Positions 1-5,104 of a DNA stretch of 11,154 nt are shown piece after piece; the stretch's first letter is position 1, and the number at the start of each line of letters is the position of its first letter. This stretch comes from Cytophagales bacterium. GTDB lineage: Bacteria > Bacteroidota > Bacteroidia > Cytophagales > UBA9547. The position numbers were made by a program, and so were the translations under genes. The stretch spans positions 1 to 11,154 of the forward strand of contig JAAFJZ010000047.1 of NCBI GenBank assembly GCA_013298205.1, written 5' to 3'. The notes under the pieces were generated by a model that was not told where the DNA came from, did no database searches, and saw only the letters and a list, made by a program, of their open reading frames with translations.

Positions 1-113
1 TAATCAAACAAATAGAAACTTATCAAAAATCATTGAAAGGATATATGAACTACAATCCTGATAAAATCAAACAAGCACAGGATAATCAAAAAGACCTTAA
101 AAAGAACTGGTAA
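1..113 (+). CDS. 3' end of an unrecognised protein gene (partial)
   Basis: An open frame enters from the left edge and ends at a TAA at 111-113, giving the last 36 residues of a protein. The tail is lysine- and glutamine-rich, hydrophilic and probably helical, and ends in the residues KKNW. No domain can be recognised from so short a piece. The next gene on the same strand starts 49 nt further on, so the two may share a transcript. An internal ATG at 45 exists, but since the frame is open to the edge a longer gene is more likely. Confidence 0.55.
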   Translation, partial: IKQIETYQKSLKGYMNYNPDKIKQAQDNQKDLKKNW

Positions 114-162
114 AATTAAAAGTAATAAAAAGAGTAACTTTTCGTTAACAAAATAAAAATAA

Positions 163-822
163 TTGAAAAAAATCCTGATTTTTTCTTTTTCCCTTTTAAT
201 TAGCCATTTAACTTTTGCTCAATACAAAGAAATTGGTGGTGGTTTGGGTGCATCTATTTACAAAGGAGATATAGCTTACGAAATTCATCCAGCCAATTAC
301 AGACCTGCCATGAATATCTTTTTTAGGTATAATTACAATCCTGCTATTTCTATGAAGTATAACTTCTACTTATGTTGGCTGTCAGGAAAAGATAAAATAT
401 ATGATTATGCATTAAATAAAGCTAGAGATTATAGTTTTGATAATGTGGTTTTTGAGACCTCTGCTATGTTTGAATATAACTTTCTAGATTTTAGAAAAAC
501 AAAACCTCCCGTAAAATTTTCACCTTACCTTACAGGCGGTTTGGGTTTGTTTTATTTTTGGCAATCGTATGAGTTCCCATTTCAACCTTGTTTGCCCTTT
601 GGCTTTGGCTTTAAGTACAAACTCAATAGAAATTGGAATTTAGGCTTTGAATTTGGTGCAAGAGCTACTTTTACAGACCAATTAGATCTTCGTTCAAGTC
701 AAATTGGAAAAGACGCTTTCAGAAGCGGCAACCCAAATACATTTGATATGTATATGTACAACGGATTTTCAATTAGCTATGTAATTTATGAAGTGAATTG
801 CCCAGCACATTATGATTGGTAG
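163..822 (+). CDS. PorG/DUF6089-like outer-membrane beta-barrel protein
   Basis: This 219-aa protein is probably a small outer-membrane barrel of the DUF6089 family, which includes PorG, an outer-membrane component associated with the type IX secretion system. A Sec signal peptide covers residues 1-19 (KK, hydrophobic stretch, LTFA followed by Q20). The mature N-terminus carries the family-like pattern EIGGGLGASIYKGDI (about 23-37). Alternating aromatic strands follow, with a glycine-rich PYLTGGLGLFYF segment (121-132), a GFEFGARATFTDQLD segment (161-175) and a conserved-looking end, NCPAHYDW. The start is TTG at 163: only this start gives a complete signal peptide. It converges on ispD with 7 nt between the stop codons. 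The family includes several paralogues, so a role in type IX secretion is inferred and not proven. Confidence 0.7.
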   Translation: MKKILIFSFSLLISHLTFAQYKEIGGGLGASIYKGDIAYEIHPANYRPAMNIFFRYNYNPAISMKYNFYLCWLSGKDKIYDYALNKARDYSFDNVVFETSAMFEYNFLDFRKTKPPVKFSPYLTGGLGLFYFWQSYEFPFQPCLPFGFGFKYKLNRNWNLGFEFGARATFTDQLDLRSSQIGKDAFRSGNPNTFDMYMYNGFSISYVIYEVNCPAHYDW

Positions 823-833
823 CAAATTGCTAC
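819..833. repeat. Palindrome covering both convergent stop codons
   Basis: The 15-nt sequence GTAGCAAATTGCTAC has arms GTAGC (819-823) and GCTAC (829-833) around AAATT; pairing can extend to 7 bp with a single central base. The TAG of the barrel gene (820-822) lies in the left arm and the TAG of ispD (complement of 830-832) in the right arm. It could act as a weak two-way terminator, but neither side is followed by a U-rich tract, so that role is only inferred. Confidence 0.5.
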
Positions 834-1501
834 TGAAAATTAATTAAGTCTTCCTTTGTTGTGATTTTTATATTTTGATAATCACCTAAAAAATGAAAAA
901 TTTCATTTTTATTCATTTCTACAACCGTTGCATCATCGCTGACATTAAAATCTTTATTATTTTCAAAAGCAGATTTTAATATTTTGTATTGAAAAATTTG
1001 TGGCGTTTGTACGATCTTAAAATAATTTCTATCTTTAGCTATGGAAATTCCATTTCTAAATTCTCGTATAGAATCTTTTAAATCAACAACTGCAACTGCG
1101 GTTTTTTTAATTGCCGCTAGCTCAAATCCTCTAGAAATCAAATTTATGTCAATAAAAGGTCTTGCTGCATCATGTACAGCAATTAATGTTTCGTCTGGAA
1201 ATTCATGTAACATATTTAATCCATTTTTTGATGACAAAAAACGAGTAGAACCGCTATCGCATAGGCAATGCGGAATCGATATGTTAAATTTCGTACACAT
1301 GTCTTTCCAAGTTTGATGAAAAGATTGTGAAAGTACAACCACCAATTTTATAGAAGAGTCATATTGGTAAAAAGCTTCTAAAGAGTAATTTAAAAGTGGC
1401 TTTCCTTTTAAGATTAAAAATTGCTTGGGAATATCTATTTGCATTCTAGTACCCAAACCTCCTGCTACGATAATCGCACACTTGGGTATAGAAAGTAGCA
1501 T
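830..1501 (-). CDS. ispD: 2-C-methyl-D-erythritol 4-phosphate cytidylyltransferase (IspD)
   Basis: IspD transfers CMP from CTP to methylerythritol phosphate, the third step of the MEP isoprenoid pathway, in the cytoplasm. The 223-aa length is normal. The nucleotide-binding start AIIVAGGLGTRM (9-20) is followed by IPKQF (24-28), giving the expected catalytic Arg19 and Lys26. Further motifs are a GSTRFLSSKNGL loop (84-95), AVHDAARPF (108-116), QTPQIF (165-170), SDDATVVE (188-195) and NIKITTKEDL (210-219) with Lys212. The loop is slightly unusual, with serines where family members often have glycine and valine. The ATG start lies 4 nt after the queA stop, so it is very likely translated from a queA-ispD transcript and has no promoter of its own. 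Confidence 0.95.
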   Translation of the reverse strand: MLLSIPKCAIIVAGGLGTRMQIDIPKQFLILKGKPLLNYSLEAFYQYDSSIKLVVVLSQSFHQTWKDMCTKFNISIPHCLCDSGSTRFLSSKNGLNMLHEFPDETLIAVHDAARPFIDINLISRGFELAAIKKTAVAVVDLKDSIREFRNGISIAKDRNYFKIVQTPQIFQYKILKSAFENNKDFNVSDDATVVEMNKNEIFHFLGDYQNIKITTKEDLINFQ

Positions 1502-1505
1502 AAAA

Positions 1506-2552
1506 TTATATAATTAGCAATGCATCACCATAAGCTAAAAATCGGTAATCCTCTTTAAGAGCTTCTTGATAAGCATGCATAATGAGATCAAAACCACCAA
1601 AAGCACAAGCCATCATCAATAAAGTAGATTCTGGAGCTTGAAAATTAGTTATTAAAGCGTTTGATATTTTAAAATCATAAGGAGGAAAAATGAACTTATC
1701 AGTCCAGCTATCTATAGGTTTTAATTTACCACCTGCCGAAACAGAAGATTCTAAGCCTCGAAGCGTTGTAGTGCCTACCGAACAAACTCTTTTTTTATTT
1801 TCTAAAGCTAAATTTACAATTTCAGAAGTTGATTCCAAAATATTAAAATATTCTGAATCCATTTTATGTTTGGTTAAGTCTTCTACATCTACTTCTCTAA
1901 ATGAACCCAAGCCAATATGTAAAGTTAAAAAAGTTAAATCTATTCCTTTTAATTCTAACTTTTTAAGGAGATGTTTTGTAAAGTGTAAGCCAGAAATAGG
2001 AGCTGCAACCGCACCAATTTTAGAAGCATAAACCGTTTGATACCTATCCGTATCTTCTGGTTCAACTTTTCTTTTGATATATTTTGGTAAAGGCATTTCG
2101 CCTAGTTCATTTACCGCTTTTCTAAAATCATCATCTGAACCATCATAAAGAAAACGAATCGTTCTTCCTCTTGATGTAGTATTATCAATTACTTCAGCAA
2201 CCAAATCACTATCCCCAAAATAGAGTTTGTTTCCAACTCGTATTTTTCTAGCTGGGTCTACCAATACATCCCAAAGTCTGCCTTCTTTGTTAAGTTCTCT
2301 TAATAAAAAAACTTCAATTTTAGCTCCTGTTTTTTCTTTGTTACCATACAAACGAGCAGGAAACACTTTTGTATCGTTAAAAATAAAAACATCCCCTTCG
2401 TCAAAATATTCTATAACATCTTTAAAAAATTTGTGTTCTATAGTTTTGGTTTTTCTATTTACCACCATTAAACGGGATTCATCTCTATTTTCTTTAGGAT
2501 AAAGAGCGATTTTTTCTTGTGGTAAATCAAATTTGAATTCGGAAAGTTTCAT
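1506..2552 (-). CDS. queA: S-adenosylmethionine:tRNA ribosyltransferase-isomerase (QueA)
   Basis: QueA moves the ribosyl part of SAM onto preQ1 at tRNA position 34 to make epoxyqueuosine. At 348 aa it is full length. Recognisable segments are FDLPQEKIALYP (8-19), RDESRLMV (23-30), a FNDTKVFPARLYG stretch (58-70), MPLPKYIKR (153-161), YQTVYA (171-176), GAVAAPISGLHFT (180-192), LHIGLGSF (211-218), HKMDSE (229-234), VGTTTLRGLES (259-269), TNFQAPESTLLM (302-313) and the terminal YRFLAYGDALLI. Compared with the usual APTAGLHF and TNFHxPxST motifs, it has Ile-Ser for Thr-Ala and Gln305 for His. The fold is clearly intact, but activity is not certain. It is the first gene of a leftward operon with ispD and is probably driven from the box at 2626-2633. 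Confidence 0.93.
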   Translation of the reverse strand: MKLSEFKFDLPQEKIALYPKENRDESRLMVVNRKTKTIEHKFFKDVIEYFDEGDVFIFNDTKVFPARLYGNKEKTGAKIEVFLLRELNKEGRLWDVLVDPARKIRVGNKLYFGDSDLVAEVIDNTTSRGRTIRFLYDGSDDDFRKAVNELGEMPLPKYIKRKVEPEDTDRYQTVYASKIGAVAAPISGLHFTKHLLKKLELKGIDLTFLTLHIGLGSFREVDVEDLTKHKMDSEYFNILESTSEIVNLALENKKRVCSVGTTTLRGLESSVSAGGKLKPIDSWTDKFIFPPYDFKISNALITNFQAPESTLLMMACAFGGFDLIMHAYQEALKEDYRFLAYGDALLII

Positions 2553-2625
2553 TAAAGAGCTTGTAAAATGAGATGGTTAAACTTGACAGTATAAGTCCTA
2601 ATAAGTATTATTTACAATCGGGATG

Positions 2626-2633
2626 CAAATTTA
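2626..2633 (-). promoter_or_regulatory. Candidate Bacteroidota -7 box for queA-ispD
   Basis: On the minus strand this reads TAAATTTG, an exact fit to the Bacteroidota -7 consensus TAnnTTTG. It would place the transcript start near 2620 and leave a leader of about 65-70 nt before the queA ATG. I see no clear TTG/TTTG -33 element at the usual distance, so this is a candidate only. Confidence 0.45.
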
Positions 2634-2694
2634 CGAAAATTAAATCTAAAGTTTTTATTTTATTCCATTATTTTGCTTATTGGGTTGATTAAGA

Positions 2695-2737
2695 AGTAGT
2701 TTTATAAAATTGAAAACACAATTTTATAAAAGATACT
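2695..2737. repeat. Perfect 13-bp inverted repeat (hairpin) between divergent promoters
   Basis: TTTTATAAAATTG (2700-2712) is followed by the 6-nt spacer AAAACA and then its exact reverse complement (2719-2731). Outside a small internal loop, AGTA (2695-2698) can pair with TACT (2734-2737). It lies upstream of both divergent genes, where neither needs a terminator. It could be an operator, the terminator of an unseen small RNA, or a remnant of a small mobile element. Confidence 0.6.
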
Positions 2738-2847
2738 GCTTGTTATTTTATGGAAATAATTCTTAATTATGGATCTATTCTATTATTTTTTTGATTTCTC
2801 TGAATAAGTTTTTAACTTAAGTGGTGAAATTCTTTTTAAACTTTGAC

Positions 2848-2855
2848 TAATTTTG
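2848..2855 (+). promoter_or_regulatory. Candidate Bacteroidota -7 box for the methyltransferase gene
   Basis: TAATTTTG fits the consensus TAnnTTTG exactly and lies 19 nt before the ATG at 2875, which implies a leader of only about 14 nt. No good -33 element is visible upstream. Confidence 0.45.
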
Positions 2856-2874
2856 TAAAATCTTTAAAAAAACC

Positions 2875-3645
2875 ATGTACAAAACAACAGAAATCACATC
2901 TGATGAAACCCTATCAGATTTAATTATACACCAAAGATTATATTTCGCTTATGTAGCGGCTCAAAATTTTATAGATAAAAAATTAATAGAAATTGGTTGT
3001 GGAATAGGAAGAGGCATTGACTTATTAATGGCAAATACCGTTTCTTACACAGCAATAGATAAAAATGGAACTTTGCTTAATCATCTTCAAAACAAATACC
3101 CATCAGGTATTTTTATAGAACAAAATATTCCTCCTTTTAGCGATATCCCATCAGATACCTACGATTCCTTAGTAAGTTTTCAAGTAATCGAACACATAAA
3201 AGATGATAAAAAGTTTATTTCTGAAGTACATCGAGTACTAAAACCTGGTGGAAAAGCCATCATTAGCACCCCAAATCGGTTAATGTCTCTTTCCAGAAAT
3301 CCTTGGCACATTAGAGAATACACAGATGTAGAATTACATAGTCTTTGTAGTCAAAACTTTCAAAAAATAGAAATGTTTGGCGTTTATGGAAATGAAACTA
3401 TTTTAAAATACCATAGCCAAAACAAAGAATCGGTAGATAAAATCATGCGTTGGGATTTTTTAAATTTACAATATCGCTTACCTTCCACTTTGTTGAGGTT
3501 TCCGTACGATGTTTTGAATAGGATCAATAGAAAAAAATTACTCAAACAAGACTCTCAGTTAATTTTAAAAGCGCAAGCAAGCGATTTTACCCTTAAACCT
3601 AAAACAGAAGAATGCTTTGATTTATTTATGGTTCTAACAAAATAA
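2875..3645 (+). CDS. Class I SAM-dependent methyltransferase, substrate unknown
   Basis: This is a 256-aa cytoplasmic methyltransferase of the UbiE/UbiG-like (Methyltransf_11) type. Motif I, LIEIGCGIGRG (37-47), binds SAM; the acidic residue after strand 2 is Asp62 (AIDKNG). DSLVSFQVIEHI (97-108) is the post-I/motif II region, and VLKPGGKAIISTPN (121-134) is the usual strand-5 region. A HIREYT segment (145-150) is often seen in methyltransferases acting on sugars, lipids or small metabolites, but it does not define the substrate. The C-terminal 85 residues are lysine-rich with no motif I can name. It has its own candidate promoter and is followed by a terminator-like hairpin, so it is probably a single-gene transcript. 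Confidence 0.85.
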   Translation: MYKTTEITSDETLSDLIIHQRLYFAYVAAQNFIDKKLIEIGCGIGRGIDLLMANTVSYTAIDKNGTLLNHLQNKYPSGIFIEQNIPPFSDIPSDTYDSLVSFQVIEHIKDDKKFISEVHRVLKPGGKAIISTPNRLMSLSRNPWHIREYTDVELHSLCSQNFQKIEMFGVYGNETILKYHSQNKESVDKIMRWDFLNLQYRLPSTLLRFPYDVLNRINRKKLLKQDSQLILKAQASDFTLKPKTEECFDLFMVLTK

Positions 3646-3676
3646 AAAACATTAAACCATTTTTTTTAAGTTTTTT
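3644..3676 (+). terminator. Terminator-like AT-rich hairpin after the methyltransferase gene
   Basis: Arm AAAAAAC (3644-3650), a bulged A, and TTAAA (3652-3656) can pair with TTTAA (3665-3669) and GTTTTTT (3670-3676) around an 8-nt loop. This gives 12 bp with one bulge. The 3' arm itself is T-rich and is followed by GTTTAAATT. The stem starts inside the TAA stop codon. It is almost entirely A-T pairs, so termination strength is uncertain. Confidence 0.4.
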
Positions 3677-3707
3677 GTTTAAATTGACTCAATTTTAATC
3701 AACAAAA

Positions 3708-4448
3708 ATGGAATATTTATTTTCACCAGAATTTATTTTTGAATTTCTCACCTTAACGGCTATGGAAATTGTTTTAGGAATTGATAATATAATTTTTATT
3801 TCCATTCTTACTGCAAAACTTCCATTTGAAAGTCAAAAAAGTGCTCGATACACAGGTTTATCTATGGCTTTGCTTTTGAGAATAGCCCTACTTTTTACTG
3901 TAAGCTGGATCATACACCTTACTTTTCCATTATTTTCTTTTAATATTATTTCTCATTTTGTAGAAATAAGCCCTAAAGATTTAATTCTAATTTCAGGAGG
4001 TTTATTTTTGATTTATAAAAGTGCAACTGAAATATTCCATAATAGTGAAGACGAAGAAAATCCTGATAGCAAACAAAAATTAAGCTTTACTTCTGCGATT
4101 ATACAAATCATTATTTTGGATTTGGTTTTTTCAATCGATTCTATCATAACAGCAGTTGGTTTGGTAGACGATATAAATATTATAATTGGGGCAGTTATAG
4201 TTTCAATGATCATTATGTTAATTTTTGCTAAAGTTATAAGTGATTTCATTAACAAAAATCCATCAATAAAATTAATTGCGTTAGCATTTTTAATTATGAT
4301 AGGCACAATGCTTTTAGCTGAAGGATTCAAAATTCATTTTCCAAAAGGCTATATTTATTTTTCAATGTCTTTTGCATTAATTATAGAGTTGATTAATATG
4401 AAGAAAAGGAATCAAAAGAAATTATTAAAAGCAGACTCTCAAGTATAG
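3708..4448 (+). CDS. TerC family integral membrane protein (probable metal-ion exporter)
   Basis: This 246-aa inner-membrane protein belongs to the TerC/YkoY/Alx family. Studied members export manganese or supply metal to secreted enzymes; others are linked to tellurite resistance. About seven membrane segments are visible (roughly 8-32, 50-70, 90-108, 126-150, 155-180, 187-206, 213-230). The two halves carry the paired acidic family motifs: MEIVLGIDNIIF (19-30, with Glu20 and Asp26) and LDLVFSIDSIITAV (137-150, with Asp138 and Asp144). An acidic cytoplasmic loop (NSEDEENPDS, 112-121) separates them, and the C-terminus is lysine-rich. The ion cannot be read from sequence; manganese is an inference from the family. 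The next 656 bp are gene debris, so it ends the left housekeeping block. Confidence 0.9.
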   Translation: MEYLFSPEFIFEFLTLTAMEIVLGIDNIIFISILTAKLPFESQKSARYTGLSMALLLRIALLFTVSWIIHLTFPLFSFNIISHFVEISPKDLILISGGLFLIYKSATEIFHNSEDEENPDSKQKLSFTSAIIQIIILDLVFSIDSIITAVGLVDDINIIIGAVIVSMIIMLIFAKVISDFINKNPSIKLIALAFLIMIGTMLLAEGFKIHFPKGYIYFSMSFALIIELINMKKRNQKKLLKADSQV

Positions 4449-4591
4449 CGTTTGACAAAATAGTAATTATAGTCTTTAAATAAATATTGCATTTTTTTAA
4501 TATGTTTTCCAATTGGGATTGTGTCTTGTATGTTTATGAGTTACCTTTAATTGTAGGACGACCGTTCATCCATTAATCAAGCAGAAGAAAA

Positions 4592-4648
4592 ATGATAACA
4601 ATTCAAGAATTACTTTTTAATCGTAACCTTTGTCTTGTCCTGAAATAG
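4592..4648 (+). pseudogene. Possible gene start truncated by IS-like insertion
   Basis: An ATG at 4592 opens MITIQELLFNRNL, which looks like a genuine N-terminus. At about 4631 the sequence changes to the IS-like end TGTCTTGTCC, and the frame stops at TAG 4646-4648. I recall similar beginnings in some GIY-YIG nuclease proteins, but 13 residues are too few to name it. Confidence 0.25.
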
Positions 4649-4649
4649 G

Positions 4650-4671
4650 TTTACACAAAAATAAGTGTAAA
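4650..4671. repeat. Hairpin in the IS leader
   Basis: TTTACAC (4650-4656) and GTGTAAA (4665-4671) form a 7-bp stem with the loop AAAAATAA. It ends one base before the orfA ATG at 4673, so it could hide the start and limit transposase synthesis. That role is inferred. Confidence 0.5.
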
Positions 4672-4672
4672 A

Positions 4673-4840
4673 ATGGAACAAAAAAGGATTTATAGAGAGT
4701 TTAAGCAATACAGTTTTGAGTTCAAAAATATTGTATGTAAAGAACATATTGAACAAGGATTTAGTTTGGCAGAACTTACAAGAAAATATGTTTTGAGTAG
4801 TCATTCCTTAATTCATTATTGATTAAGGAAATATAGTTAT
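4673..4840 (+). pseudogene. IS3-type transposase OrfA remnant
   Basis: The first 49 codons read like the N-terminal helix-turn-helix of IS3 OrfA proteins: YSFEFKNIVCKEHIEQG followed by SLAELTRKYVLSSHSLIHY. In OrfA proteins the recognition helix is normally followed by W-x-R/K-K-Y. Here the tryptophan position is TGA (4820-4822), followed in frame by LRKYS, so a single TGG-to-TGA change would explain the stop. After about 4840 the frame no longer resembles OrfA. The piece is therefore truncated at its 3' end as well as carrying the stop, and cannot make a working transposase. A 7-bp inverted repeat (4806-4812 with 4822-4828) spans the stop. Confidence 0.5.
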
Positions 4841-4938
4841 ATATCGCCAGGTTCTATTGGAATAAATGGAACTAATTTGGTTTGGGTAACTTTACTGCTT
4901 ATACCCTCAAAATAAGATTGAAATGATTGCAAATATTT
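4837..4938 (-). pseudogene. Possible C-terminal fragment of an unidentified protein
   Basis: On the minus strand a frame of 33 codons reads like a protein end: KYLQSFQSYFEGIS, then SKVTQTKLVPFIPIEPGDI and TAA (complement of 4837-4839). Going upstream it enters the GC-rich element and soon meets a stop (TAG), so no complete gene exists. I do not recognise the family. The run is short enough to be chance. Confidence 0.2.
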
Positions 4939-4939
4939 A

Positions 4940-5021
4940 GGGCGTTCCCTTCGCAGGTCGGGCTATCGCTACAAGTCCTCGTTCGTGCCTCACTGTGGGC
5001 TTTTCGCTCTATCCCTAACGC
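4940..5021. repeat. GC-rich palindromic dispersed element (GGGCGTT ... CTATCCCTAACGC)
   Basis: An 82-bp island of much higher GC interrupts very AT-rich DNA. Its ends GGGCGTT (4940-4946) and AACGC (5017-5021) are complementary over GCGTT/AACGC, and two related segments, GGGCTATCGCTA and GGGCTTTTCGCTCTA, occur inside. AAGTCC (4973-4978) can pair with GGGCTT (4997-5002) through one G-T pair. From memory, elements with this frame and a variable central hairpin occur in many copies between genes in Bacteroidota genomes. I cannot confirm that here, because only one copy is present in the window. No protein is likely, although all frames give arginine- and serine-rich translations. Confidence 0.55.
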
Positions 5022-5038
5022 AAAGAGAGTTTTAAATC

Positions 5039-5064
5039 GTAATCCTTTTAAAGCAAAAGATTAC
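5039..5064. repeat. Hairpin upstream of the ATPase gene
   Basis: GTAATC (5039-5044), a bulged C, and TTTT (5046-5049) pair with AAAA (5055-5058) and GATTAC (5059-5064) around the loop AAAGC. The 10-bp stem ends 40 nt before the ATPase ATG. No T-run follows on either strand, so it is not a typical terminator. It may be an operator, a leader structure or an island-end remnant. Confidence 0.5.
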
Positions 5065-5104
5065 TTGATTAGAAAAAAATGTTAATTTTACGTAAGATTT
5101 TCAA

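Larger units (their letters stand above)
2553..2874. other. Divergent intergenic region between queA and the methyltransferase gene
   Basis: This 322-bp stretch is very AT-rich and has no convincing gene. It holds a leftward -7-like box (2626-2633), a large inverted repeat (2695-2737) and a rightward -7-like box (2848-2855). I looked for a preQ1-type riboswitch in the queA leader and saw no recognisable pattern. Confidence 0.6.
4631..4840 (+). mobile_element. Decayed 5' fragment of an IS3-family insertion sequence
   Basis: The fragment begins with an IS3-like left end, TGTCTTGTCCTGAAATAGG (4631-4649), and continues into a decayed orfA. No matching right end (GGACAAGACA on this strand) and no orfB are found before 5104, so most of the element is gone. 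The right boundary is approximate: recognisable similarity fades after about 4840. Confidence 0.55.
4449..5104. other. Debris-rich intergenic region: left edge of the accessory island
   Basis: No intact gene lies in these 656 bp. From left to right they contain AT-rich sequence after terC (4449-4590), a short ORF start cut by an IS-like end (4592-4648), a decayed IS3-type orfA (4673-about 4840), a possible minus-strand protein C-terminus (4837-4938), a GC-rich palindromic element (4940-5021), a hairpin (5039-5064) and the leader of the ATPase gene. Confidence 0.6.

Noticed and set aside
2553..2625. preQ1 riboswitch in the queA leader
   Set aside because: The leader strand shows no preQ1-I-like stem with an A-rich tail, so the link to queuosine alone does not justify the call.
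3671..3700. Promoter for terC in the 62-bp gap
   Set aside because: Only AT-rich sequence with no TAnnTTTG match at a suitable distance is present, so terC may depend on a divergent box or read-through.
4610..4804. A 64-codon open frame on the minus strand
   Set aside because: It lies opposite the IS3 orfA remnant, has no recognisable domain, and is explained as a shadow frame in AT-rich DNA.
4940..5021. Coding sequence in the GC-rich block
   Set aside because: All frames give short arginine-, serine- or proline-rich translations with stops, which fits a structured repeat better than a protein.
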